Source: DCFW01 sp963790715 (lineage in GTDB: Bacteria; Bacteroidota; Bacteroidia; Bacteroidales; Bacteroidaceae). From it: a stretch of DNA of 64,000 nucleotides. The notes below the pieces were generated by a model. That model had not been told where the DNA came from, searched no databases, and saw only the letters and a list, made by a program, of their open reading frames with translations. Made by a program: the position numbers and the translations under genes. The first letter of the stretch is position 1; the number at the start of each line of letters is the position of its first letter. Location: contig CAWBPN010000018.1 in assembly GCA_963790715.1 (NCBI GenBank), positions 496,001 to 560,000 on the forward strand, given 5' to 3'. Positions 19,310 to 28,080 of the stretch are shown one piece after another.

Positions 19310-20401
19310 TTAAATCTTAATATAGATTCGCTTTTTGTAAAGTGGATAACCTACGGCCCAGCAAAGAACAACAAATAATACGGCATATACCAATGATGCA
19401 AAATAGCCATTGGTTATGACCGTATTAATGCTATTATATAATATTTTCTTTATTCCATAAACATCAAATACTATTGCCAATAATTCGCTGAAAACATAAA
19501 GGAACAACGGATTAACACCGAAAGATTCAAAAAAGGGAGTCCAACGTTTGTGACCTCTTTCATCTATGACATCTAAAAGCCATGATTGTAAACATCCGGC
19601 AAAGCCGCAAGTGAAAAGTACGAATGTAGGTGACCATATACGCTTGTTCATCGGCAGAATGTAACTGAACAAAAGACCTGACATCATAATGATAAAACCT
19701 ACCTGGAATAGTTGTAACATCTTATCTTTCAAGTTTTTCTCACTCATCATTATCTTGCCGAAACAAAAGCCTATCATCGTATGAGCCACCGAAGGTATCA
19801 CGCCCAACAGTCCTTCAGGATCAATAGGGCTTTTATGATAGAGATGAGCCCCACCGAACACATATCTGTCAACAACAGATAAAATATTTGTGCTATTCAT
19901 AGCATAACCGTTGCCAAGCCACAAAATAAAAGCGTACACGACCAACAATGCGCCGGCCACCCACGGGAACCACTTATGGTTAATTGACACTGCCAGCACA
20001 GCTACTATACAATAAGAAATTGCTATTCGATGCAATACTCCAGGGATACGCAATTGATCAAAGGGAAGGAAATTGCCTTTACAGCAAAATTCAAACCAAT
20101 AAATACCCCATCCTATAATCAATATAATGCACGTACGTTTCAATATTTTCTTAGCCAAAGGGACAGACCATTGGAACTTGAATTTGCGTAATGAAATATA
20201 CGTTGATATTCCTACCATGAAAAGGAATAACGGGAATACCAAATCAGCTAATGAGACACCGTTCCATTCAGAATGTTGCAAAGGCGAAAATATTTCTTTT
20301 CCTCCGCCGTTATTAACCAATATCATACCGGCTACGGTCAACCCGCGCAACACATCCAATGACAATAATCTTTTTTTTGGAGCTTTTTGTATAGTTTCCA
20401 T
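19310..20401 (-). CDS. DUF5009 / HGSNAT-like membrane acyltransferase
   Basis: Integral membrane protein of 363 residues with about ten hydrophobic segments. The N-terminal region (LSLDVLRG, then NNGGGKEIFSPLQHSEWNG and DLVFPLFLFMVG) closely parallels human HGSNAT, which moves acetyl from cytosolic acetyl-CoA to glucosamine on the far side of the membrane. His43 in LQHSEWNG aligns with its active-site His. Bacterial members (COG4299) are mostly uncharacterised and have also been called NagX, a proposed GlcNAc transporter. The gene starts 13 bases after the GH89 stop, so the two form an operon. Function as a glucosamine N-acetyltransferase is inferred from homology and context. Confidence 0.8.
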   Translation of the reverse strand: METIQKAPKKRLLSLDVLRGLTVAGMILVNNGGGKEIFSPLQHSEWNGVSLADLVFPLFLFMVGISTYISLRKFKFQWSVPLAKKILKRTCIILIIGWGIYWFEFCCKGNFLPFDQLRIPGVLHRIAISYCIVAVLAVSINHKWFPWVAGALLVVYAFILWLGNGYAMNSTNILSVVDRYVFGGAHLYHKSPIDPEGLLGVIPSVAHTMIGFCFGKIMMSEKNLKDKMLQLFQVGFIIMMSGLLFSYILPMNKRIWSPTFVLFTCGFAGCLQSWLLDVIDERGHKRWTPFFESFGVNPLFLYVFSELLAIVFDVYGIKKILYNSINTVITNGYFASLVYAVLFVVLCWAVGYPLYKKRIYIKI

Positions 20402-20414
20402 ATTATATTATTTT

Positions 20415-22574
20415 TTAATTTTCGAAAGCCAGTTTGAACACCTCTTTAGCCACCGTCACACAATCACCTTCTGGTGCGGACAAATACCGATTGTGAGCTA
20501 CAGTCCACGGTTCTTCAATAGCGTAGTAATCTAAATTTACCATAGGTTTACCGTTAAGCACATCAGTCAGGGTTTGCCAATAAGCACTCCAACGTTTGTA
20601 ATAAAAATCACGTAAAATGCCATTCCATTCTTTGTTGGCATAATCGCGTAACCCTCCAGTATCGGCAGGGTAACGACTTCCCCACGTGGTTATTTGCACA
20701 CGTGCATTCCACTCATACAAATCTTTTTCGGCTTCGGTAGTGCCTAAGCTACGAGCCTGTTCTATCCATGTACCGACACGAAATTCTCTGCGCGTGCCGA
20801 GCAAAGAGTCCTGCATAAGCAACAAATCAAGAAACTTTTTCGAATCCGCGGCAAAGCTTTTCTTATCAAAACTCTTAAAATCGGCCACTGTATGGTTATA
20901 CACTATACGTGCACGGTCGGCTATTGCCTGACGGGTTATATCCACCAAATCATATTCGAAATTGTTATTGCCTCTGTACTTATCGGCTACACTCAACATG
21001 AGTCTTGCTGCATCTTCAGTGGAAGTCGGGTCATAATAATTAGCCATTTTCGACCAACTCGACGATTGAAAACTTTCAAGAGAAGGACGGCTGCAAAATA
21101 TAGATTCATGAGTTCCTTGCTGGTTATTGCTAGGTGGACAATTGTATATACCATCCGCAAGTATATCCCAAGCATGTTCTACCGTGGTGTCTTTTGTTCC
21201 GTAACGTGCCTGCAAATAACCGTTCAACCATTCTTTCTTGTCAAACTTCTCAGGACGCCAAGGCAATTCGGTCATCAGTTCGAACATCATCGGATTGTTT
21301 TCAATACCTTCCATCGTAAGACCTATGCCTTTCAGATTAGCGGCTAAAGGATTATTTTTTGTCTGATAAAAATTATTCAACAGTTCATCCATACGCCCAT
21401 GCAAGCCCATGCGTGCTCCGAAATTAAGCAGCATACTGAACAACCAGTCATGTTTGCCATAACCGCCGTCACGATACCATATCGATGGTTTCATTCCCCA
21501 CATCGGGCGACACTCACTGAATAAATCAACAATCAACAAATCACCACTCTTCAAATTCTTAATCATATCTTCGCGCGGATTCTCAGTCCACCCCTGAACA
21601 ACCCACACGGCTTTAGGATTAACACGCTTCATTGCATCCATAACAGCCTGACCGGCAGCATTCAAGTCAACGCTACCTATATTTTCCGTTTCATGGAAAG
21701 GATCCATGGAATAATAATTTGCTTTGCCAAACAACGCCGTTTGCTCTTTATAATATAAAGCTGCTATCTCTTTAAATCTTGGATCTGTTGGCAACAGGAA
21801 AGCCGGACGCGTATATCCGTTCCACGGCTTGGGCTCGGCAATATTCAATCCCAACTTCTTATCCGCATCATGTGGAACCATACCCGAATATCCGGGGAAT
21901 ACAGGTTCAATGCCAAACTCACGCATGCGACTTATTATTCTCTTTTCAAGCGCTTCGCGTTGTTTATACCATGAATCAGGGTTAGGACCGCCCCACCCTT
22001 CAAGGTTATTCATCTCCCACCATGCAAGAAATGCAGGTCCGGCAATGAATTTATTTATTTCATTTTTATTGTAACCGAGTTTCTTCAACATGTTGTGCCA
22101 CACACATTCTTCACCGACGACGTCAAGCGGAAGGTTAATGCCATGCAATGCCATCCAGTCAATCTCACGTTCCCAACGTTTCCAATCCCAGAAAGCCATT
22201 GAATAAGAAAATGTGCAATAATTAAGGTAATATCGTAATCGTAAATCCGTTTCATGACGTTCTTTATGTGTTACACGAGGCAACACCGTAGGCAGTTTAG
22301 CTGTCATGCCGTTCCATGACAAATGTACGCCGGCATAATATTTCAAATACCAATCTATACCTGTAGCAACACTCACGTAATTATTGCCACGTATCAAAGG
22401 TTTATTGCCCTTTTGGTCAAGTTCGAAATAATCCTTATTACCGTTCGGAACTACTTCAACCACAAATTTATGCGAAGCACCCTTATCGATTCGCTCAAGC
22501 AAACCGTCAACAGGATTCGCATAAACCAAATTAGCAAACAAACAACTTAAAATAAAACAAAAGACTTTCCTCAT
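20415..22574 (-). CDS. Alpha-N-acetylglucosaminidase, family GH89
   Basis: Exported retaining enzyme of 719 residues that releases terminal alpha-linked GlcNAc; the human family member is lysosomal NAGLU. I start at the third of three close Met codons (MRKVFCFILSCLFANLVYA, signal peptide), since starts at 22580 and 22583 sit almost on the predicted transcription start. Seen: YYLNYCTFSYSMAFWDWKRW, WEREIDWMALHGINLPL, YSMDPFHE (Glu295, acid/base candidate) and VDLFSECRP (Glu354, nucleophile candidate). Length fits bacterial GH89. First gene of a two-gene operon with the HGSNAT-like protein. In host glycans, alpha-GlcNAc occurs in heparan and in some mucin caps. Confidence 0.93.
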   Translation of the reverse strand: MRKVFCFILSCLFANLVYANPVDGLLERIDKGASHKFVVEVVPNGNKDYFELDQKGNKPLIRGNNYVSVATGIDWYLKYYAGVHLSWNGMTAKLPTVLPRVTHKERHETDLRLRYYLNYCTFSYSMAFWDWKRWEREIDWMALHGINLPLDVVGEECVWHNMLKKLGYNKNEINKFIAGPAFLAWWEMNNLEGWGGPNPDSWYKQREALEKRIISRMREFGIEPVFPGYSGMVPHDADKKLGLNIAEPKPWNGYTRPAFLLPTDPRFKEIAALYYKEQTALFGKANYYSMDPFHETENIGSVDLNAAGQAVMDAMKRVNPKAVWVVQGWTENPREDMIKNLKSGDLLIVDLFSECRPMWGMKPSIWYRDGGYGKHDWLFSMLLNFGARMGLHGRMDELLNNFYQTKNNPLAANLKGIGLTMEGIENNPMMFELMTELPWRPEKFDKKEWLNGYLQARYGTKDTTVEHAWDILADGIYNCPPSNNQQGTHESIFCSRPSLESFQSSSWSKMANYYDPTSTEDAARLMLSVADKYRGNNNFEYDLVDITRQAIADRARIVYNHTVADFKSFDKKSFAADSKKFLDLLLMQDSLLGTRREFRVGTWIEQARSLGTTEAEKDLYEWNARVQITTWGSRYPADTGGLRDYANKEWNGILRDFYYKRWSAYWQTLTDVLNGKPMVNLDYYAIEEPWTVAHNRYLSAPEGDCVTVAKEVFKLAFEN

Positions 22575-22597
22575 TACCATCATAATATTTGACAAAG

Positions 22598-22605
22598 CAA
22601 ATATA
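22598..22605 (-). promoter_or_regulatory. Predicted -7 box for the GH89 operon
   Basis: On the minus strand this reads TATATTTG, a match to TAnnTTTG, about 24 bases before the chosen start codon. Confidence 0.55.
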
Positions 22606-22807
22606 ACGTATTGTTTATTGACATAAGGATGAAAAATAAAAATATATGGTTGAAAATCAAACAAAATCATTTTATATTATAAAAACGAGAATGGGTTTCA
22701 TCTTTCAGTATGATTTTTTATTTTGTAATGTTTGATGACGCATCCCGTACTATTAAGGTAAACTCAATGTTAATCCACGCAAATCATGCTATAAAAAATT
22801 TATAAAA

Positions 22808-22838
22808 CACCTCCTGATATAACTAATATCAAGAGGTG
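22808..22838 (-). terminator. Terminator hairpin downstream of GH3
   Basis: CACCTC-C-TGATAT (22808-22820) pairs with ATATCA-A-GAGGTG (22826-22838), one mismatch, five-base loop. On the minus strand it is followed by a T-rich tract (TGTTTTATAAATTTTTTATA). The gap 22606-22920 otherwise shows no gene. Confidence 0.75.
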
Positions 22839-22920
22839 CTATTTTAATAACGTTACATGCCGGATTAAATGCTTTTAGCTATCACCGACCCGTCCTGGGC
22901 ACATAAAGCAAAAACGTGTG

Positions 22921-24954
22921 TTACATTTTTATAAATTCATTCCATACAAGATTACGAGACGAGGTGCCTACAGATACCTTTATGTTCCCTTCAGGTATTT
23001 TCCACCCTTGAAGCGACATATCCCAATATGAAAACGCACGTTCATTCAACGGGATCTTAATTTCTTTCGATTCTCCTGCTTTAAGTTCAATCTTTTCAAA
23101 TCCTTTTAATTGTTCAGGGGCATCTTTTACTTCTGCCGGTAATCCAACATATACCTGGACAACCTCCGAACCGTTTCTTTTTCCGATGTTTTTCACATTC
23201 ACATAAACATCGGCTTCTTTTTCTCTTTTGGTTATTTTCATATCTGAAAGTTTGAAATCAGTATACGATAAACCGTACCCGAACGGGAATAAAGGCTCAA
23301 CTTTATTCTGATCATACCAACGGTATCCGACGAAAACACCTTCTGAATACTTTGCTTCCAAGTTTTTACCTGGATATTGTTCTTCATTTTGCATAGGCGT
23401 TTCTGCATCACTCTTCGGGAATGTTATCGGAAGCCTGCCATCCGGATTTGCTTTTCCGAATAAAACTTCGGCAACGGCAAGTCCGTCCTCTTCTCCAGGA
23501 TACCACGCTTCCAACAATGCATTGCATTTATCTATCCATGGCATCAAAACCGGTCCTCCGGTCTTCAACACTACAATAGCATTAGGAACGGCTTGCAATA
23601 CTTGGGAGGCAAGATTGTTTTGTCCTTCTCCTAAACTAATTGAATGATCGCTTCCTTCCGTTTGACTATCGCCTAACTCTAAAACCACGGCGTCCGATTT
23701 TTTGGCAACAGCCACAACACTGTCTACATTAAGTCCGCTATAACGATATATTTTTATACCTTTCCCAAGCAGTTGCATCATTCCTTCTTCAGGATTAATT
23801 TGCAGCATCGGTTTTACGTGTGAACTTCCACCGCCTCCTGTAGACGCTATTCTTGAGTAAGGACCAATTAATCCAATGCTATGAATTTTATCTATACGAA
23901 GCGGTAATATGCTCTTTTCGTTTTTTAGCAGTACCATGCCACTTTCACTTAAATCTTTCGACAACGTGGCATTTATAGCAGGTATGCTTTTCCTTTGAGG
24001 AGTTTTGTACCAAACACCGAACTTCATCATCGTGCTGAACCTGCGTATCAACTTCTCATCCAATTCCGATTCTGAAACTTCATTGTTCTCCACCGCCTTT
24101 TTCAATGCTTCACCGAAGTATTTATCATCCGGCAATTCGAGATCCAATCCGCCCTTAATGCATGGCACCGTACTGTGTACCGCGCCGAAATCAGAGGTGA
24201 CAAACCCATTGAAATGCCATTCATTCTTCAATATTTCATTTAGCAAAGTATTATTCTCAGTGCAATGAGATCCGTTTACTTCGTTATAAGCAGCCATTAC
24301 CGAAGCTACATTTCCCTCTTTAACAGCAGCTTCAAATGCCGGCAAATATATCTCACGCAAAGTGCGTTCATCAATAATTTCATTTATCTTAAGGCGATCC
24401 TTTTCTTGATTGTTAGCGGCATAATGTTTCACATTAGCCATTACGCCTTCTTTTTGTATTCCATTGACATTTGCCGCTCCTATCTCTCCGCTGAGAAACG
24501 GATCCTCACCGAATCCTTCAAAAGTACGACCGTTGTGTGGCGTTCTTGCAATATTAACATCAGGAGCTTCCAACAAGATATTTCCATAATCTGCCGATTC
24601 ACTTCCTGCAATCGTTCCATAAAGGTATGCAGCCGACCTGTCCCAAGTAGCAGCCAATGATATTGGAGCAGGCAGTGCCGTAGCTCGTCCTTCATGTCCT
24701 TTACCAGCAGGCCCTAATCCGGCAGGACCGTTGCACAATGGTAAATCCGGTATATTCAACCGTTTGACTCCTAACACAACACGAAAATTGTTTTTGTCAC
24801 TTGTGCCATGCAGTTGTGATATTTTTTCGTCCAATGTCATTTTCTTCACGACTTCTACGGCACGCTGTTGATAATCAACCCTTTTCTGAGCTATCGACAT
24901 TTCCGTACCGGTTATCATAAGTGCTACTAAACAACCATACTTAAACGTTTTCAT
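22921..24954 (-). CDS. Glycoside hydrolase family 3 (beta-glucosidase-like)
   Basis: Exported beta-glycosidase of 677 residues; signal peptide about 1-22 (ends MSIAQ). The N-terminal barrel contains KHYAANNQE and the nucleophile Asp255 in FVTSDFGAVHS. The GH3 C-terminal alpha/beta sandwich (GMVLLKNEKSILPL through WYPGEEDG) and a fibronectin-III-like domain (NGSEVVQVYVGLP...KGFEKIELKAGESK) follow. It lacks the KH(F/S)PG...D-x-H signature of NagZ, so beta-glucosidase or beta-xylosidase activity is more likely than beta-N-acetylglucosaminidase. The gene lies in the same orientation as the GH89 operon, separated by a terminator, with a decayed hydrolase fragment upstream. Confidence 0.92.
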   Translation of the reverse strand: MKTFKYGCLVALMITGTEMSIAQKRVDYQQRAVEVVKKMTLDEKISQLHGTSDKNNFRVVLGVKRLNIPDLPLCNGPAGLGPAGKGHEGRATALPAPISLAATWDRSAAYLYGTIAGSESADYGNILLEAPDVNIARTPHNGRTFEGFGEDPFLSGEIGAANVNGIQKEGVMANVKHYAANNQEKDRLKINEIIDERTLREIYLPAFEAAVKEGNVASVMAAYNEVNGSHCTENNTLLNEILKNEWHFNGFVTSDFGAVHSTVPCIKGGLDLELPDDKYFGEALKKAVENNEVSESELDEKLIRRFSTMMKFGVWYKTPQRKSIPAINATLSKDLSESGMVLLKNEKSILPLRIDKIHSIGLIGPYSRIASTGGGGSSHVKPMLQINPEEGMMQLLGKGIKIYRYSGLNVDSVVAVAKKSDAVVLELGDSQTEGSDHSISLGEGQNNLASQVLQAVPNAIVVLKTGGPVLMPWIDKCNALLEAWYPGEEDGLAVAEVLFGKANPDGRLPITFPKSDAETPMQNEEQYPGKNLEAKYSEGVFVGYRWYDQNKVEPLFPFGYGLSYTDFKLSDMKITKREKEADVYVNVKNIGKRNGSEVVQVYVGLPAEVKDAPEQLKGFEKIELKAGESKEIKIPLNERAFSYWDMSLQGWKIPEGNIKVSVGTSSRNLVWNEFIKM

Positions 24955-24991
24955 TTTTAATTATATATTTTAAAGTGTTATTACTTTGCTT

Positions 24992-25223
24992 TTAATTTTT
25001 CAGCCGTACCGTACCATCCAATTTTACTCTTAATACAGTTACATATTTGTCAGTCTGTGATGCCGGCACACTAATATAAACTAATCCGGCCAAAACTTTT
25101 ATGTTTCAGCGGAGTATCAATTTCTACTACTGATGCTTTCTTTATATGGTTTTGAACTCCCTTCAACAATTGTGTCGTATAATATTGTTGGAACTTCTTC
25201 CACCGTGCATGTTCTTTGGCAAT
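24992..25223 (-). pseudogene. Decayed C-terminal fragment of a carbohydrate-active enzyme
   Basis: Minus-strand translation gives IAKEHARWKKFQQYYTTQL (from 25223) continuing to SVVEIDTPLKHKSFGR, then a one-base frame change near 25090 and SVPASQTDKYVTVLRVKLDG to a stop at 24992-24994. An in-frame stop precedes the first segment. The ending resembles the beta-sandwich C-terminus of GH29-type fucosidases and related hydrolases, but the identity is not certain. It points the same way as GH3, which begins 38 bases downstream. The rest of the gap (25224-25392) shows no gene. Confidence 0.55.
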
Positions 25224-25392
25224 TTAAAAAAATCAAGATTCGTCTTTTCATGTGCATATATATTTTTCATAATACAAACTTAAGATAAAAAACACAAAAC
25301 TATTTTTCGATTATGTTATTTTTTACCTGACAGCAATATAAAAGAATAAAAATTACGATATAGCCATCACGTATCATTATAGAATTTATTAC

Positions 25393-25400
25393 TAACTTTG
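25393..25400 (+). promoter_or_regulatory. Predicted -7 box for the nitroreductase gene
   Basis: TAACTTTG fits TAnnTTTG, 20 bases before the start codon; an AAAGGAGAG ribosome-binding sequence follows. Confidence 0.6.
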
Positions 25401-25419
25401 CAGGAAAGGAGAGTTCATT

Positions 25420-25950
25420 ATGGAAAATGATTTTTTAAATCTTATCGAAAGCCGCAGGAGTATACGCAAGTATCAAAGTAAGCAAATCAGCGATGAAGAG
25501 CTGACCGCTATTACTAAAGCCGGTACATTCGCACCGTCGGCAAAAGGTGCTCAAGATGCATTCATCGTGGTAGTACAAAACGAGGAACTGAAAGATCAAA
25601 TCAGACATATGAATGCCGAAGTACGCGGATATAATTTTGATCCGTTTTATGGCGCACCAACTTACATTTTAGTATTTGCAACAGACGGAGGGAAAAATGC
25701 ATTACAGGACGGATCCTGCGTATTGATGAACATGATGCTTGAAGCACATGCCATAGGATTAAGTTCATGTTGGATTAATCGCGAAGTTGAAATGTTTGCA
25801 ACCGAAGAAGGCAAACAGCTAATGAAAAAATTCGACTTACCGGATGGACTGATGGGGATTGGAGCATTAGCAATAGGTTACGCGGACGGTGACACATCAA
25901 AGCATAAACCACTACCCCGAAAGAAAGATTACGTGAAGATTTTCAAATAA
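25420..25950 (+). CDS. Nitroreductase-family FMN oxidoreductase
   Basis: Cytoplasmic FMN-dependent NAD(P)H oxidoreductase of 176 residues. The FMN-binding start is ESRRSIRKYQSKQISDEEL; FAPSAKGAQDAFIVVV, the glycine-rich DGSCVLMNMMLEAHAIGLSSCWI and the C-terminal LAIGYADGD are typical. Physiological substrates cannot be predicted; relatives reduce quinones, nitroaromatics or flavins. The TetR gene converges from the other side with a 37-base gap. The neighbouring TetR could regulate it, but they do not share a promoter. Confidence 0.88.
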   Translation: MENDFLNLIESRRSIRKYQSKQISDEELTAITKAGTFAPSAKGAQDAFIVVVQNEELKDQIRHMNAEVRGYNFDPFYGAPTYILVFATDGGKNALQDGSCVLMNMMLEAHAIGLSSCWINREVEMFATEEGKQLMKKFDLPDGLMGIGALAIGYADGDTSKHKPLPRKKDYVKIFK

Positions 25951-25987
25951 AGAGAAAATATAAAAACCATACGGGCTTCGTAATATT

Positions 25988-26632
25988 TTATTTTATTAAG
26001 CGGGCTTCATAATCCTGCTTGTATTTATCTATTAATTTATTGCCTTTATCCGTGGCAATACCTCTCAAAAATGTAAAAGCCAAAACTTCAAAGACCTTTT
26101 CAGTAGGATACTTTTGAATTATAACTTTCATGGCTTCCAATTGCGCATCAAGAAACTCATTAACGATATTATAATTTATACCATCACGAAACAATCCTTG
26201 TTCAACACCTTTCATTAAGAAAGACACCACGTCTGCCCGAGCTTGCAATTTATTCTTTTCATGCATTTTGGCAACCTGAGGATAACGGTTTAAATCATTA
26301 AAATAGTCTTTGCTGGTTGTACTCACAGATTGCAATATCCAATAATAAACTCGTAAAATAGTTTCCAAAACATTTTGTGATGTTTCATATATTTGCCTAA
26401 AATTCTTATTTTTCTCTTCTTGCATATAATCCAAAACTTCCATCACCAAAGTTTCTTTATCCGGAAATTCTTCATATAATGTCCGCTTTGATATCGTCAA
26501 ATCGGCAGCAATACTATCCATAGTCATCACTTTGATGCCATTTGCCTTAAAAAGGCGCTTGGCCTCTTGAATAATACGTTCATGTAATTCCTTACGTGAA
26601 GTCGACTTGCAATTTCTTAATTTCTCTGCCAT
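25988..26632 (-). CDS. TetR/AcrR-family transcriptional regulator
   Basis: DNA-binding repressor of 214 residues. The N-terminal helix-turn-helix is at about 15-62: IIQEAKRLFKANGIKVMTMDSIAADLTISKRTLYEEFPDKETL. The C-terminal ligand-binding half is all helical and resembles no particular subfamily that I can name. It has its own promoter (-7 box at 26658-26665) embedded next to an inverted repeat, compatible with autoregulation. The upstream gene on the same strand ends 60 bases before its start. Confidence 0.9.
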   Translation of the reverse strand: MAEKLRNCKSTSRKELHERIIQEAKRLFKANGIKVMTMDSIAADLTISKRTLYEEFPDKETLVMEVLDYMQEEKNKNFRQIYETSQNVLETILRVYYWILQSVSTTSKDYFNDLNRYPQVAKMHEKNKLQARADVVSFLMKGVEQGLFRDGINYNIVNEFLDAQLEAMKVIIQKYPTEKVFEVLAFTFLRGIATDKGNKLIDKYKQDYEARLIK

Positions 26633-26657
26633 AAACCTCTAAAATCATTCATATCCA

Positions 26658-26694
26658 CAAAGATACGAAAAAACTATATAAATAATAATAGTTT
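26658..26694 (-). promoter_or_regulatory. Promoter and candidate operator of the TetR gene
   Basis: TATCTTTG on the minus strand (26658-26665) is a perfect -7 box. Immediately upstream is an inverted repeat AAACTAT-N10-ATAGTTT (26671-26677 and 26688-26694) covering the -13 to -40 region, a usual place for a TetR-type operator. The upstream half overlaps the end of the preceding gene. Confidence 0.5.
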
Positions 26695-27223
26695 ATTGGT
26701 TTTGTTCTTTTATCTCCCAATCGTATCTCGGGATAGCCGGTAAATCATCCATGTGTCTTTTAACATCGGAAACAATTGATATATCATCAATACTTGACAT
26801 GCGCTGACGAACCAACAAAGAAGCCGAATAGCGAGCCGACCTCAAAGAAGAGAGCGCCATGGAATATTCCACATCACAGCCTTGGCTATTTGAGTGTATC
26901 TCGTTTACAAATAAGGCATTACGACTTATTAGTTCCATAGTATCAAAAGGTAATAATGTGTACACCAACCACGCTTTTTGATCTATCTTGCCATCTCCTG
27001 ACTTTGTCGTTTGAATGGTTTCAACCATACTTACCTCCTTTTTTACACTGCCGACAAATTCTTCTATAAGATTAAGTTGCAACTTAGCATACTTGGATTC
27101 GACATTCACACAATGTATAATTAGTTTTGAAGCAAGGCAAGCATTGAGGGCAACAGGCACTAAACCCGTGTCCTCAATATTATATTGCTTTATGATTTCA
27201 TTTATCAGTTCTTCAATTTTCAT
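26693..27223 (-). CDS. Conserved hypothetical protein
   Basis: Protein of 176 residues (179 if the Met at 27232 is used). I do not recognise a family. It has no signal peptide or membrane helix, is acidic and mixed alpha/beta, and contains segments such as AWLVYTLLPFDTMELISRNALFVNEIHS and a C-terminal MDDLPAIPRYDWEIKEQNQ. I chose MKIEELINEI at 27223; this ATG overlaps the end of the upstream lipoprotein gene by 11 bases, so translation is probably coupled. Function is likely tied to the lipoprotein. Confidence 0.6.
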   Translation of the reverse strand: MKIEELINEIIKQYNIEDTGLVPVALNACLASKLIIHCVNVESKYAKLQLNLIEEFVGSVKKEVSMVETIQTTKSGDGKIDQKAWLVYTLLPFDTMELISRNALFVNEIHSNSQGCDVEYSMALSSLRSARYSASLLVRQRMSSIDDISIVSDVKRHMDDLPAIPRYDWEIKEQNQ

Positions 27224-27986
27224 TACTTGCATCTATTGAAAACTGGCGATAATTATTTGAATATCCGTTACGATCATGAACTTCTATACGAAAAGTAGTA
27301 AAAGTGTTGTGAATGGTTTTAGGTGCTCTCAAAACGACGTCATACATAACAACTTCACCTTGCATAAGCATCTTCACCATAGGCGGAACTGATATTGCCA
27401 AATCTTTTTCTCCGTCAACTATTGTAACCACAGGTCTAACTGCGTATGCCGTAACATTCCCTGAATTGTAGACGTCAAATATCAAATGACATGTTTCGCT
27501 CTTGTTTATAATTTTGTTTCTGTTCTGGTCTACGAGCCTAATATTACGCACATCTAAATTCGTATCGCTAACACGGTCACGATAGTCAGAAGCCACTCCT
27601 TTATTATCTTGATTCGTATTAATGCTCTGATTAGTGTTTGGATACTGATTAATATTCTGATTCTGGCTGGCAATAGTATTCTGATCAGTAGTATTATACT
27701 GATTTACAATAGGCTGTGAATTATTAGCATAGTCATTTTCAATATATCTGTTATTGTGAGGCTTTGTAGCTTCATTAGCGACAACTGCTCCGGTAACAGA
27801 CCCCACCATCGCTCCCAAAGCATCGCCATTCCAATGATTCATGTTATTACCAATAACACTTCCAACGGTAGCACCGATAATTGAACCGACCTGAATTGCG
27901 CCCGGATCTCCTCCTCGTAAAAAGCCATCGGCACATGAAGCCAAAAGCAGCGAGGACATAGCTAAGGAAATTAAAACTTTTTTCAT
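27213..27986 (-). CDS. Glycine-zipper lipoprotein with Asn/Gln-rich linker
   Basis: Predicted lipoprotein of 257 residues. I start at MKKVLISLAMSSLLLASC (27986), which gives a clean lipobox LASC; the longer frame to 28010 would place eight residues before it and overlap the promoter. Residues about 25-75 form a glycine-zipper with repeats of the type GxxxGxxxG (IGATVGSVIGN, LGAMVGSVTGAV), a fold that inserts in or packs against membranes. Residues 85-125 are a low-complexity Asn/Gln-rich linker. The C-terminal 120 residues look like a beta-sandwich domain (VDQNRNKIINKSETCHLIFDVYNSGNVTAYAVRPVV). Function unknown. Confidence 0.7.
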   Translation of the reverse strand: MKKVLISLAMSSLLLASCADGFLRGGDPGAIQVGSIIGATVGSVIGNNMNHWNGDALGAMVGSVTGAVVANEATKPHNNRYIENDYANNSQPIVNQYNTTDQNTIASQNQNINQYPNTNQSINTNQDNKGVASDYRDRVSDTNLDVRNIRLVDQNRNKIINKSETCHLIFDVYNSGNVTAYAVRPVVTIVDGEKDLAISVPPMVKMLMQGEVVMYDVVLRAPKTIHNTFTTFRIEVHDRNGYSNNYRQFSIDASNEN

Positions 27987-28012
27987 ACTACAAAATGTTT
28001 TATTGAACACTG

Positions 28013-28020
28013 CAAATATA
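28013..28020 (-). promoter_or_regulatory. Predicted -7 box for the glycine-zipper lipoprotein
   Basis: Minus-strand TATATTTG fits TAnnTTTG and lies 26 bases before the chosen ATG, supporting that start. Confidence 0.55.
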
Positions 28021-28080
28021 ATTAGAGTTTTGATTAATGTTCTTTACTATAAACAATATTAAAGATAATTAGTAAATAAA

